Shown: positions 12,601-27,600 of the stretch, piece after piece | Layout: each line of letters starts with the position of its first letter | Position numbering within the stretch: position 1 is the first letter of the stretch | The notes under the pieces: model-generated | Told to the model about the DNA's origin: nothing | Seen by the model: only the letters and a program-made list of their open reading frames with translations | Databases searched by the model: none | Made by a program: the position numbers and the translations under genes | Assembly (NCBI RefSeq): GCF_018145875.1 | Contig: NZ_JAGSSV010000022.1 | Coordinates: 1-42,414, forward strand | Origin: Marinomonas vulgaris | Lineage (GTDB): Bacteria; Pseudomonadota; Gammaproteobacteria; Pseudomonadales; Marinomonadaceae | Length of the DNA stretch: 42,414 nt | Direction of reading: 5' to 3'

Positions 12601-15600
12601 CCCGTGGCTTTTAGGTTCACTGCGCCACTGCCAACATTGATGGCTTCTACAACCACTAAATCCTTATCTGCAGAAGTTGTGCCTTTATAATGACCAGCGC
12701 TTAAGTTGATTGTCTCGTTTGAAGCTGGGGTAGTCGGTAATCTCACAACAGACAGAGAGCCTTTCGCTTCCAACGCAAAGTTTCCAGCAGAGCGCTCTGG
12801 TAAAATCAATACGTAGTCGCCATTAATTGACGAAGTCGCTAGATTCTCAATCGTCACACTGGACGTTAATGTGAATGGCGTATTATTGGCATCGGCGGTT
12901 AACGTTAAGGAATGGGCATTGGTGTCCGTTGCCGTTACGGTAGCCACAGCATCAGTATCAGCATCAATTTGATTTTTAAGGCTGGTTAATATGCTGTCCC
13001 ATGTTGAGCCGCTAGCATTGTATGTGGTGGTGCCAAGCGTTACCGAATAGGTGATAGCCGTTGAAGCACTGCCACTAAAGGTGACGCTAGACTCTTGTTT
13101 TTGTATGCTGCCTGCCGTTTGTTGGGTGGATGCGGCTACGACAGAGGATACGGTATTCACCACAGTACGCTCTACAGCCACACCAACGATGTTGAATGCC
13201 GTGTTAATCTGATCTGCAACCACAGTTAACACACCATCAACGTTGGACGCTGTTACACTGGTATTGGCGCTAGACTCGTTTATCGCAGTGACGAGCTTAT
13301 CAATCATGGTCGATTGGGTATCGCCCGATACCGCCGTTACCGATATGGTGGCTAAGGTCGTGTTGTCCGCATTTTGAAGCTCGAAGTTCAGTACATCGCC
13401 CGCAACAATTGGTTCGCTAGCGTTAAAGGAGAGTTCTTGTAATTCCGTGGCACTCAAACCCGCTGCTTGTGGCGCAGAAGCTACCGCCAAACTAGGGTCA
13501 AATTTCCCCGCTACCTCAATCACGAAATCTTGATTATTGCCTTTACTGATCAGCAAGGTGCCAGCATCGTTGTCTGGCGTCACAGTAAAGCCATCTGACT
13601 CCATAGCTGTTACTAATAGAGTAAGAATATTCGCTACTGTTGCGCTTTCAGATCCAAGCGCGCTGTAAACCGTGCCGTCTATAATAACCTGATAAGTTTT
13701 TGTCGAATCAATAGTTGTATCAAAGGCCACTAAGGATAATTGAGGCTGGGATGCCGTAGCGGTTTGTAAGCTAATGCTTTGGCCATCAAAAGTGGTTGCG
13801 ACTCCGCTTTGTGCACTCAAAATACCATTGAGCTCAGATAAGCTGTCTCCAGCTGGTAATTGCGCGTGTTTAACCGCCACATTCGACGCCGAAGTAAAGC
13901 TCGACTCCCCAGCTTTCGTGACAATCGTTAGGGTGCGTGCCGACGCATCAACACTGATGCTGTCTGTATCAAATTTATCGTTCGTGGCAATGAGAGACTT
14001 AAATTGGCCTAAAACGGAACCCCAATCTGCCGTCACAGCTGGATCCCCTTCTCCTACCACCACAGAATAAGACTCACCCGCTACCTCAATTTGATATTGA
14101 TAGCCCATTTTTGGTGAAACATCACCGAAGGTAATAACATCTGTTTGAGAAGTAGCCGTAGATGAAGTTGCTACCGGCGTATTACCCACCGCTCCTGCCA
14201 CACCTGTCGGTGTTACTTCGTTGCCATATACAATGTAAGTTGAACCATTCAACTCAACGCTATAAACAGCATCGTCGCTCACCTGGCTTGGTTGTTTCAC
14301 TATGCTGGTCAAGGTAAATTCTTGGTTTTCAGTGTTCGCCGTTAGCGTCAGTGTGCGAGTATCAGTATCAAACGTAATATTCGTCTCACCAAACAACGAA
14401 TGCGAACTGACTAATAGTGCCTCCAAGCCATCCATAACATCAGTGAGGACATCACCACTTTGTGCTACATAGGTAATCGTTTGTGCCTGATGGAGCACTG
14501 TCTCTGTATCGTTTGTTGCAGTGACATCACTAAAGCTGAGGGAGTATTCGGTTCCTGCTGTAACGGTATGAACCGAAAAAATCACTTCAGATTGCTGCGC
14601 TTGCAGATTTCCTGCTTCCGTTACCACTACTGGACCGTTAACCATATACTCGGTTAGATTTTGATTTTCCGTTTCAATCACACTCGGTGAACTCAATGTG
14701 AAACTTTGATTTAATTCGCCAGTAACATTAATTTCATTCGTAGTTGAGTTAACCGTCGCCGTTAGAATAGAAGCTTGAGCTTCTAGTTTATAAGCCAACG
14801 CATTCATTAAGCTGGTCAAACTAGCTTCAACAACGTTGTCATTAACATTGTCATTCACGGCAACTCTGATTTCTTCACCGTCAAGCATGACTGAGAATTG
14901 CGTGCCAGCCACCGGCGTGTAAGCGGCACTAAAGCGCAACTTACTCTCTTGGGAACGATCGCTTCCCGCTTCCTGAATAAGCTCTGTTGTCGTTGAACCA
15001 CCTGCGCCGCCCGCATTGGCCAAGCCAGTAGTGGTTTGCGTTGTTTTCGAACTGGTAATGCTGTTACCGGAAGAGGTAGTACGCACTTCAATGGAGGTAT
15101 TTGTGCCCTTGTCTGAAGCAGAAACTAGTTCTGTGTAATTCTCAGAACCAATGCCTTGGCGTAACACGACTTTATAAGCAAAGGCATCCGCATCGACGTT
15201 ATCATAAGCTAACTTGTTGGCTGTGACGGTTGGTGTTCCTTCATCCTGATCAACAAAAGCCTCCCACCCACTATCACTGTCAGAACCCTGCTTAACACCC
15301 TCGATAGAAACAATAGCAGGCAACTCATAGATGGTGCCTTTTGCATCTAGCGTGATAATGCCTGACGACTTGTTGGCGCCTTCAATTGTTGCCGCTTCAA
15401 CGCTATCGATGTACAGGTTTTTACCCGCTTTTAGCGTAATGTTGTCACCAGAAGCGGTGTTTTGTACATCTCGCACCCACATGTGACCGCCAGAGGCCAC
15501 GGTGATGGCACCATCACTGGCTTTCATCGATATAACAAACAGGTCATCCGCCTCACTAATGCTTATGTCACCAGCATTGGTTGACGCGATATCGATACTG

Positions 15601-18600
15601 TTGACCAATGTATTGGCTTGAATCGCATTACTAGCGGTGATTGATAAATGATCTGCAATAAATACCGATGCACCGTCGGAGCTAATCGAGTCGGCACTAA
15701 TTTGCATGTTACTTTCTGCACCAACAATGCCACCTGTTACGCTCAAAGTACCACCAATATCTAAAGTGACATTTTGTGCTGAATCATAGTCGCTTAAGCC
15801 ACCAATAAACCCACTTAAAGCCCAGCCTTCAGTCAAGCCCACATAAATATCACGTAGCGCTCTCAATTCGAAGTTTGTCGCATTAAACGAGGTGGTATTA
15901 ATGTTGATATAACCGGTATCTTGGCTGCTAACAGTAAGGTTTTCGATACCAACGCCATTCACATCAGTGACTGAAATTAAGTTAGAGCTGCCTTTGGCCT
16001 GAATAATCACGGTGCCTATTTCGTCGCTGCCTGCTTTAGCAACAATATCACCACTAATAAGAACGTCTTTTTCTGATATCAGCTCTAAATGATCTTTGAC
16101 TGTGATAGTGCCATCAATCGATAACACTTCACCGGTTTGAATGATGATGGAGTCTGACGTTAAATCACCTGGCAATTGGCCTTGCTTATTACCATCGGTT
16201 AATTTATCGCCGTTTTCAGCAAAAGTGGCAGCTGTTGTGCCAAATAAGAATTTCTCACCCGCTCGATATTCCATCGACTCAGGCGCATTAAAGAATTGGT
16301 ATAAGTCAACTGTGCCTGAAACAGCGCTAAAGCCAATGCCCTTGGTGTAATCAATCCCTCTGCCTACTTCTGGGTTTTTAACTTGGATGTTGCCTGTTTG
16401 ACTTTCCAAACGCACATACTCTCCACGAGTAAGCGCAGCGCTATCGACGATTAGATTGTTCTCAGCAATGATTTCCACACGGCTGTTATTGTTGAGACTG
16501 GTGTATGCATTTAAAACAACCAAACCGGCTGTTTTTTCAAGGTTGCCATCCATTTCGGATAATAAAATATGCCCATTAGTCGTGTTTGCATCCAACTTAT
16601 TGAGCGCTACTTCTAAGCCTTCAATTCCCGTTGCCGCAGAAATATTGAGGCGTTGAGCGACAATATCAACACCCTCGTCGCTAGAGCCTTCGGTGATTGA
16701 CCCTATGGTAGAGGTTAAATTAACGATACCGGCAGAGGCGGTGTTAGTTAAGTTTACTGCCTCCCCAGCTACATTTTCGATCGTGCGCGTTTCGCCCGCT
16801 TCAAGGTAAATACCTGCTACCAAAGCATTCACGGCAATATTGCCATTGGCTTGGATAGTGACATCGCGACCAGATTTATTTGACTGAAGCGTCAGGCTGT
16901 CTACTGTTACCGCTCCGGTGGTGACCAGTTGGTAAGAACCGTCCATCACTTGGGTATCAAACACGGTGAGTGCTCTATTACCTTGAGACATTTGGTCTTG
17001 AAACAAGGAAACATCACCCGTGCGTGTCGTTTTAATGCTGACTTGGTTGACATTGGTGTTCAATACAATCGGCGCCATGGCTTCAATGATCAATTGATCA
17101 GCGAAAATATCCGCCGAACCCTCTGCGGCACGATTAACCGTACCTTGCGCATTAATAATCACGTCGCCACGACTTGCCGTAGTGATGGTACCAATAGTCA
17201 CATCGGCATTAATGGCTGTATCTGAGTTCGTATCGTAAGTCGTCAGGGTGATGTCGTTACGATCTGATGTGCCGAGCGCGGCAACACGCGTTACATTCAA
17301 GACGCCCCAGTTCGTTACCTCGATTGCCCCGTCGGCGACTTGAACTTCGTTAAGCGTCAATGTGCCTTTGTTTTGCATGGTAATGTCGCCAGAACCCGTC
17401 AACTCTAAATTCGCTTGCGATATCTGAGTGTTCAACAGCATCGCATTATCCGCTACGGCATTTAAAGTATGCGCAGTAATCAAGCCTTGTTTACTTGCCG
17501 TGACTGTTTGCTCAAAGCGCCCTTCTACAGCAGATATAGTCACTTCTGACAAAGCGCCACCCGCTGTCAATGCTGATTGATCAAGCGTGATGTGCCCACC
17601 GTATACACCGGCCGTTAATTGAATGTTGCTGTTATCTGCTGTGGTGGTTAATTGCGCATTAACATTTGCGGTAATATCACCATCTTTAGACGTGCCTTGA
17701 CCCGCTTTTAATTCGATTGAGTTATCCGCCAGTATACTGGCTTGCAAGGTCATGTTTGCCCCTGCTGATGCGCTGACTGTTAATGTGTTTTGAGTTCCGT
17801 CATCGGCATTGGCCTCTGTTCCGATCTGCCCAAGCAATGTCATGTCTTTCGCAGCATTTAAGTCTATATTAACTGCTGTTAAATAAGCCGCATCGGAAAA
17901 GAGAACATTGTTGTTCAATGAGGTAAGCGTTAAATCATTGCCTGCCGTTAGGGTAACCTCTGACTCAAAATCCGCCCCAGTCGGCTTAATACCTTTTACT
18001 TGTAATTGACCTTGACTGGAAACCGTCAAATCATTATCGGCTGCCATTAAACCGGTCAGTGTGGCTTTTCCACCTGCTTGAATAGTGATATTGGCCGCTT
18101 CGATTGAGTTTCCGGTAAAGCTTGCACCAACACCAGTCACATCTTGTTCACCGACAATAGAGCTCGTTATGGTTTGATCTGCAGTAATTTCTTTCGTTTC
18201 CCACACGGTTTGATCTTCAAACGTGGTAACCATTAGATCTTGAGTTATTTCGGCATAAACCGGCATTTTTTCATAGAGCGTTGTGGCGTTATAGACCACT
18301 TGATAGCTTGTTTGAAGACGTTGATCATAAATATCATGCCACTCAGACGTCCAATCGTAGTTATAATCTGTAAAGTCTTCTTTTACGTTTGCACTTAATT
18401 CTTTACGCATCCGCAATTCTGCGCGAATACGGTCACCCGACCCTGAATCATCGTATTCCACTTTTACTTCAATTTGGCTGTACCCTTGAGCGATATAACT
18501 ATCAATTTTGCTCTTAGTTATGTTTGGCCCATAGTTGCCAGACTTGCTCTTCGATTCGCGGTCGTGTCCATTCCCAACCATAATAGCTGTCTCAAGACGA

Positions 18601-21600
18601 TTATCGTTTTTCCAACTGCCTTGGTCATAGATGGTTGTCCACCCGAACCTAGGTACATCTTTCTCATCATCGTAATCACCCCAGTTAGAGCCATCATCAT
18701 TATCAACACGTACCTTGCTTTTATAATTCCAGCTTGACCAGTATTTAAATTCGAAGGCAACCTCTTCATGAGTTTGCGCGTCGCCATCTTGGATTAACGA
18801 TGAGGTGTCGGTTTCTAACGCGGTGAGGTAATTTTCAACTGCGTACAAGTCATCGGTATAACGTCCATTCTGATAAGGGTTAGTTTGGTCTGTCTCTAAA
18901 TTACTAGTCTGGAAAAACCAATTTGGATCACGGGCCATAATATTGATGTCCGCATCGGTGCGCCCAGCAATGTCAAATGCACGTTGACCATCAAGACTAT
19001 AGCTTACCTGCCATAGAGCCTCACCCTGATCATCATAGTCATGCGGCTCATTGTAACCGCTAGGATAACCATCTACAGGGAAGTAATAGTCTGACTGTAT
19101 TTGCTTGTAGTAGACACCAGCCAAATCTTGATATTGCCCTACATACTCCCCCACAGTAACATTTTCAGAAAGGCCATCTAAATCAGTAGCTGACGTCCAA
19201 TCCCCATTGGATTCACCATCACGTGTTGTATCGCCGGTTAAGTAGAGTGGATCACCTTGACTGACAATTCGAGAAATATCGTCATAGGCGCCCGTTTGCA
19301 TGTACACGTACTTATCTTGCCAGCCGTCTACTTTAACGTGGAAGTAGTCTTTGGCATCATTTTGCCAGTCAGGTCCTTCCCAAGTTTCACCTGTTTTGTA
19401 ATGTGGTTTACCCTCTATTACATCAAAAGCGGTTCCCTTGTAACTGCCGGATAACATGGCATCGGAGTAGCTCATCTCGTAAACAGGCATGTAGCCTAGA
19501 TGATTTAAAACCGCTTGACGCTGGGCGTCATTGAGTTGAGAAAAGGTTCGATAAGCATCAGATGTGTAAACAGCAGTAACGGGGGTTGCCGTTCTATCGG
19601 CAAGGGTAGCACTACTAGCAATACCCGCATTATCCCAATTCACCTGATCATTGAAATAGTCGATGCCTTCGATAAAGAATTCACGAAATTTTTCTCCCTC
19701 TGGTGCAGATGCATTGTAATAACCTGTCTGTGTTAGCGTCACATCCATGCTCAGGTATTCGCTGCCCACCTCAACATCTTCTTCATCAATTTGCTCTATA
19801 GTGGACGTGGTGTGCCAACTGACTACAGGGACTGGAATAGTTCCTACCTCTACTTCCCGCGTTCCCGTAACAACTTGAATGGTTTCACTGATCACTTGGA
19901 CGATAGGACGTTTGAGCGTTGTTGCTTCAGCGTTTGCTTCAGCACCAGCTTGAAGTTTGAATTCTCCGCCTGTTTTGATGGTGACATCGCCTGTGGCATT
20001 TAAATTACCGGCATCTGTAATTTGCACCAATCCGCTGCTTAAAGAAGCTACATCCATAGCACTCTCAAGAGTAACCCGTGTAGCTTGTGTGTTTACCCCT
20101 GCTTGCAAACGAATGTCACCAGCGGAGGTCACACTTCCTGATACGCTTAGTTGCGTTCCGGCATTTAATAACAATAAACCTGCAGAATCGGTTACTTCCA
20201 CCACTCCGGCAATAGACATCAAAGGCGCGGCCAAATGCACCAATGTATCGCCTTTCACAATGGCAGGAATGTTTTGCGGCGAGGTTGTCGATGTCGCCGC
20301 GGACAAGGTCATAGACTCACTTGCCTGCATAAATACCGAAGATTGGTCGGCAGTGGCGTAGGTATATCCACCTGACATTACGTTAATTTGTTTGCCTGTG
20401 ATTTGGATGTCATCCAATACATCAACCGAACCCAATATGGTGACATTGCCAGATGAAGACTTGATCAATGCCGTGCCCACAATAGACGCTTGTGCATCAT
20501 CTAGCTGGCCGACCTGACCTTGAATATAAATACCATCGTTGGCTGAAATTTGAATGTCACCACCAACGGCTGTATCCAGCACGCCACCAGAAACAAACTC
20601 AACACCCTCTAACACCACAGGTTTTAACCAAACACCAAGTTTGGACGTATGAGAACCTCCTGTAATGGAGAGCTGATCATTGGCATGAATGAGGTTATCG
20701 ATCGAAACCAACGAGTTGGAAGACAAGGTCACATCTGCGCCCACATCTTCTGCTCGAACCACACCACTTAGCTGTAATTGACCGGTTGAATTGATGGTAA
20801 CACTTGAATTTGTATCACCTTGAACGTCACCAAAAGTGGCGTCCGATGTAATAGAACTGGCTTTGGTCATCGAAACGCCGACACCATCAGTATCTTGCCC
20901 AGCTCGCAGTTTAATTTGACCTGTAGAATGCAAGTTCGCACCGATATCAATCAGAGCATAACCGTTTGCTACATCTAATCCTTCCCCACCAATATATATG
21001 GCGGTATCTGCTCTTAAATCCAAAATACCATCTGTACCCGCCCAAGCAGAGGTGTTGGCTTCAAAATCAAAATCGCTCCCTGCTTTAAGACTACCAACTA
21101 ATGACAGAGAATTGGCATTAAGTTTAATTTGGCTATCATTGGCTGCTGAGTACAATTGCGCATCTGCACCGATAACGATTTGACCAGTCGCTGTCATTTC
21201 TAATAGTCGATCCGCTTCTAAAACCGCACCATAAGATTGACTGTCGCCTGCTGTAGGGTTGGTATTCCCCACTAAAATATCTCGTCCAGCTTGCGCGGTG
21301 AGTCGCTGACTCGCCGTTGATACACCAATGCTGACATTGAAGACACTCAAGTCACGACCGGCACTCATTAACAAAGAGCCGCCCAAATCAAAATCGCCAC
21401 TGATTAAGGCATCCTGCGTGGCTTGAATTTCTACTTCGTAATCCAAAAGGCTATCTGTCGCTCGGACGCTTTTCAGTACGCCCTCGATCACAACGTTATT
21501 GCCTTTAAGGCTTAATTCACTGCTGGTTTCAATGTTACCCGCTTCTTTTGCAAGCGTTAGCGTGCCACTTTCAGCGATAATGGTTACTTCTGAAAGACCA

Positions 21601-24600
21601 GCGTTGTCCTGTCCAATATTTGAGTTAATGGTGACATCATTCAGGCCTGTGATCAGAATACGGCCACTGTCGCCCGTTGATAACAATCTAGAAGAGGAGT
21701 GAGTGTAGATACTCGTGACACCAGCCTCTACACCCGTTCCTGCGTTGATGATAATGTCACGGTCGGCAGTTAGGTCACCTTTCACTTGGATCGAGCGGCT
21801 GGCGTTAATAATAATATCGGCATCACTGCCCGCTGCGATTAAGCTTCCTTCTAATACAGAATCCCCTATGGGGCTGAGTTCAATATTCCCACTGCGCGTT
21901 TCTAATGTTCCTAACGCTTGCAACTGTAAACCACCACCAGAGCTGCCACTTAGGAAGTTAATCGCTTCGTATCCAACAATGTGGTTATTAATGATGACTT
22001 GACCACCTTCCGCACCGGCTTTGCCTAAGTTCAGTACTGAACCAACTTGACTGGCATCTAGGGCATAGTTGCCATTAGATGAGACATTTTCGGTGGCCAC
22101 TTGAGTAAAACCTAAACGATCCAAACCAACCGAATCACTTTGCTTAAGGGTAAATTCGTAGAAACTCGTGAGTTTTAAGCGACCATCTTCAAGACGTAAT
22201 TGAATATGAGTGTCATCAAGTGTTTGTGTTGAATTTTCGGCAGGTGAGCCAGTTAATGATTCAATCACGGTAAACTGGGTGTTATAAAGTGCAGCGTTAA
22301 TGTCTTCAACCAAGCTACTCGCACCCGAGTTATCTAAAGTATCTTCACGATTAATAGTGACGATACCTGCTACTTTGTGAGTGCCTAAATCGACTTCAAT
22401 ATTAAAGCTGATGTCATCACTGATATCGCCATCAGAAAACTCAATAAACCCATCTGCAAATATTTCATTACTCCAAGCGGCGGCTAATACCGTTAGGTTG
22501 CCGGCGGCACTTAGGTTGATAGTAGAGTTTTCTAATCCTGTTTTGAGTTTACTTGTGCCATAAACCACTATCCCTTGATCTTGATAGTTGTCTACGTCTG
22601 CTTGAGCGCTGTATCCACCGCGTATATCGATGGTGCTGCCCGCGTATAAGTCACGACCCAAACGAACCTGACCTTGGGTAGCTTCTATGGTGATTATTGA
22701 GGCACCATCACCATAAGTGCTTGTTGTGCCTAAATATTCACCACGATCATCATAATGATCCTGAACTTCACCGCCGGCTAAGATACGTCCAAATAATTGC
22801 GCATCGTCTGCCGATTTTATGTAAATTTCGCCAGCATCATTATTGGTGACGACTCTCGCACCACCTGGCATCTTGATGCCAATACCGTCGTTATCTCGTC
22901 CAGCCCCACCTTCAAGATTAATCTGCTGATTGGCTCGTATTGTACCGCCAACCTCAACTGTACCACCTTCTTCCGTATTAGCTTGGCCACCTAAATACAG
23001 CTGTCCACCCGCTTTTAAATCGATAATAGAATCTTCTGTTGACCAATCGATTCCTGGGTTTTCCCCTAGTACACTGTTGCCGCCAGACAAGAGATTGCCT
23101 ACCAATTCAGCGTGTCCTGTAACGTCTACTTTGACCAAGCCTCCTGACCCGTCTGACGTCAAGCCAGCAGCTGTTAAACCACCAGCAGAGGTGACTTTGA
23201 GCGACACATCATCATCCGCTCCCATCACCGATGTGGTGGTAAGTACTACCGATTTACTGGCCGCCACGGCACTGTCAATGTGAATCCGCTCACCGGCTTG
23301 AATGAACACATTGGAATCACCTTGACCTGCCCAAGTCACACCCGTGTTACCAACGTCTCCACCGGCCACAACCGTGCCTGTAACAACAACATCGTAAGCG
23401 CCGGTTAAGCGAATATCTGTCGCTTCTTGTGAGGTATTCAGGCTGGCTGTTTCTGCAATATAGATACTCTGGCCATCAGAGTTTTGTCCGTCAGCGCTGA
23501 ATGTAATATTACCGGTAACGTTGGCAAATCCTTCCCAATGTATCCAGCTATTTGTATCGAATGTTAAATCCGAATCAGCGCCATTTAGGTTAATATTACC
23601 TCGTACGATGATATCGTTATCACCTGAAATAGTAATATCTTGATTATCCGCTAATGTGGTTAGGGTTCCTGTCAATAGGAAGCCGTAACCGCGCTGGCCC
23701 ACTAATTCATGGGGCTCTTGAATCAGTACCTTATCAATTACGCCATCATTGTCTTCATCATCTGCAAATACTATGTATTCGTTTTCACCATCGCTAAGCA
23801 ACCAACGGTCACTGTCGTTATCACTGGCCGTATCTGCTTGATAATGATAGCCATCAATAAATGTCGTCATCAAATGCGACTGCCCTAAGGAAGCATCTGG
23901 CTGCACTTTGTAATAAACATTTTGCTGATACCATTCAATATTTAAGGCTTCTAATACGGCAAATTGTTGAGCGCTGGTCAACTTCGTTTGATTTTGTTCC
24001 AGCAATTGAGCATCGCTTAACTCTGTACTAAATAATGCGTCGGCAGCAGGAGAAGTACGCTGAGACCACACTATTTCGCTATTTCGATAATCGTAAGCGT
24101 CTAATAAACCGTAGGATTCACCTGTTAAACTCGTTTCACCTTGAACAAAACCAAGCGTCAGGTCGTTATTGTTATCGTTAATCCATACTTGACCGTTGAA
24201 TCGGACATAACCTACTTCTTGCAGCACTAGATTTTGCTGCTCTGTAGAGAGGTCACTCCAAACAACATCATCTGCTGGACTTTCTAAGGAAGCAGCATCC
24301 CAATCAATCGCACTAAGCAGAAAATCCGTGCCAACTTCAAGATACGAAACAACTTGTTTTTCTCCAAGCTCAGGATCTGCATCGTAGTTAACTAGAACTT
24401 GCTGTTCGTACAATGAGTAACCAAGCTCTTCAGCAACCGTTTTACGTTGCTCGAAAGTAAGCTCTTCAAAATCAGCGAAAGCACTTTCTGGTTCGCCAGG
24501 GCCACCCCAGTCAATTAAGTTGTAGTCAACTAGGTTATCAAATGACAAACCGTTAACCATTTTTTCACCTACAAGCGCATCAGCGTTGTAATAAGTAATG

Positions 24601-27600
24601 CCATCAAACACTTCATAACCAAGACTTGCTGCCACATTTTGTTGTTGTGACAACGTTAATGAGCTGAATGTTGCCTGATCTGAAGGTGCTGAGCCATTCC
24701 AAACAATGTCGGTGTTTTCGTAATCTGTTACGACTCCTTGGGTAAACTCCGTTAGTACTCTTTTATCTGTCTCTGCAGACAAGTTCGTGAAGTAATAACC
24801 CGTTATTTCTGTTTTATAACCCAAATAGTTAGCAACCAACTCCTTTTGAGCCGTGCTGAGGCGTTCAAAAATAGTATCGTCATCTGGCTGGCTTAATATG
24901 CCCCAGTCAATTTCTCGTACATCGTATTCTGGGAAATAACCAAGATACTTGGCTGCATCAATTTTTTGATTGATCGTTAAATCTTTTAGCGTTGTTTCTG
25001 CAAGCGGAGCGCCATCGTCTCCCCAAGTAGCATCTTCATTGAAGTAATAGGCTCCAAAAGTACTTCTATAATCATCCAGTTCGCTTTCAAGTTCTTGGCG
25101 TTCAAACTCGAATGTAGGTTCTACGGTATACCCTAATGATTGTGCTACCACAGCTTTTTGAGCACTGGTTAAACTATCAAAGCTTGCTGTGGTTTCCGGA
25201 ACTTCAACACCGTAAGCAGCCCAATCTATTTGGCTATTCGAATAATCAGCTGACTTACCTTGAACAAGGTCTGTTTTGTAGGTACCAGTGTTTGAGTCAA
25301 AATAAATTGAACCGGTTAACTTGGTGTAACCCAAGGAGGCCATATGATCAGCCATTGTTTCTGAATCAATCTCACCAACTGTTAAACTTTCATAGAAAGC
25401 TTGCGAGTCTTCTTGATAAAAACCACCATTTTCATAGGTTGTATACCCTAACTCTGCGGCTATTTGTGATTTAGCCTCGGTAGATAGGCTAGAGAAAGGT
25501 TGGTAGTTAGCTATCGAGGTAACAGAGGCTGTTTGCGAAAGCTGCAAACCTTCACTTTCTAACAAAGTTTGTAAGCTTTGTGAAATGGACCCTTCTTGTA
25601 ACGCTTCTAGAAGGGTGACATCTGTTGAACTTACCAAGGTGTTACCTGGTAAGGTATCAAAATAATCCGCGTAATCGCTTAGAGTATCACCATAGTTAAG
25701 TGTCATACCGGCTGCGGTGGTCACTGACCCTGAAAGACGCAGTTCACCTTGGGTATCAATGGTTAGGTTTGCGTTATCTGCAATTTTGACAGGAATAGGC
25801 GTAGAACCTTCATAATCAAAGCGCGCTCCAGCAAGCACAGCGGACCCTGATTCGATGTACAGATATTCATTCGAAAAGAGATTAATCGCTGAGTCGTTTC
25901 CACTTGCAAGCAGCACACCGCCTTCAAGCAGGGCGAAGCCAGTACCCGCATTAATGTTCATTTGCGAACGTAGCCCTGAAACCTCCATGCCAGCTGCTGA
26001 TATAATGGAACCTGATGAAGTTAACTGAAGAATGCCATCCTCTTCGTAAACCTCTACAGAAGATCCTTTATCCGCTGTAATTGAGTTTATCGCTGCGCCA
26101 TAACCGACTAACCCATCTTGACCCGTAGACCCTGTAACATTAACGTCTAAATTTTCTTGTGCTCTTAACCAACCCGATATCACGATTTGCTCGGTCAAGT
26201 TGATGTCAATCTTATCAGCGGCCACACCTGAGTCAGGGGATCCCATGCCATCGTGAATGTTGTTACTTAACACCTCCATTAGACGAGCATTAAATTGGAT
26301 GTTTTGTGTTGATTGAACATCACCAACAATGTTGATGGTGTCTGCAAAAAAGTAGGCTTCGTCTTCTAGGCGAGCATTAAAGTCAAAACCGCCAGCTTGC
26401 GTGCGATCTTCTATGTCTCCAACATACATCACCACACCATCACCACTATGGCCAAGTGTGATTAAATTAAAGCCATTTTTAAGTGCGGACAGGTCGGTCA
26501 TACCCAAATCCATGAAACCTGTTTGCCCTGCATCTGAATAGTCATGACCATAATAGGATTGGCCGGCAGATCCGATTCGGTAATTTTGTGAGGTGGTTTT
26601 TGACTGAATTAGGATGTTGCCCGTTCCGATAACTTGATTGTTACCAGAAATAAAATCTAGATCATCGGCAATTAATCGAATGTTACCGCCGCCGACTACT
26701 TCTAAGGCACCGGTTGTTAGAGAAAGCAAGCTTTCTGCTGCGGCTAACTCCACATCTAGCTGACCTGCAGCTATATAGAGACCACCATTAGTTCTATTTC
26801 CCTCTAGCAGTGTAAGGCTATCATCTTCACGCAGGGTAAGACCGATGTAATCTCCAGCGCTAGCCAGATTGACTAAGGTAAGGGCTTCTAATTGAGAATA
26901 GACGATACCTTTGATACCGTCGGCTTGAATATTAAAATGACCTTGCGGTGCAATTAAATCCGCTTCGGTTAAATCCAGCAAGCCATCTGCTGTGAGGTGA
27001 AGATCAACCGCCCCCCAACTTGCAGCATTATCAGACACTATATAAGTATTTGTTGATTCATCTTTGATTTTAACTTGATCTAAAGCATCATCAAACTTAA
27101 CAACACGTTGGTCGTAACTAAAACCATGATCTTGCATACGCAAAGCTTGAACCGTGGTTAAAGTATCCATCACTAGTTGATCTAAACCGCTGCCACCCGT
27201 AATGTTCAGACTACCTAGCCAATCTGCACTAATCGTGTTTTGACCCGCTTTGATTTCAATGTCAACACTCAATCCGTTATCAATACGAACTGTATTCGTT
27301 CCGCCCAGAATAGTAAGTTCAGTTTTATTCGCATTGTTGATGATTATGGTGTCATTACCCGTACCAGCAGTAATGGTATTTTTACCCACTCCCATATCAA
27401 CTACGGCACCGGCTGATCCACCACGGTAGTCATCATTTCCTATTCCACCCAGAAAGGTCATGTTCGCTACATCACCGTTAATGAATGTATCGTTACCTTT
27501 ACCGCCTTGAATAACACTGCCAGCACGGCCACCAAAAATCATAAAGGTGTCGTTACCAATACCACCGTCTAGTTCAAGTTGCGCATCAACTCCTTGCCCA

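Larger units (their letters stand above)
7000..12780 (-). other. Haemagglutinin-like beta-helix segment IV (residues about 9270-11196)
   Basis: Beta-helix sequence with frequent D(I/L)x(I/L)xA and GxI(T/S)L phrases: SGDVLLDVDGDITIN-like turns near 12.4 kb, LTMDAGTGALTMDDQTIVEA near 11.9 kb, LEKLTIRGLGEGLFANSVAF near 10.2 kb and GAITLLADGAITNSNAGI near 9.0 kb. It grades into the longer tandem units to its left, first visible as ADRNANPATLTSQATWGSLA near 8.1 kb and its relative TDRSGSGAPALTSQTTWGEI near 7.4 kb. Confidence 0.65.
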
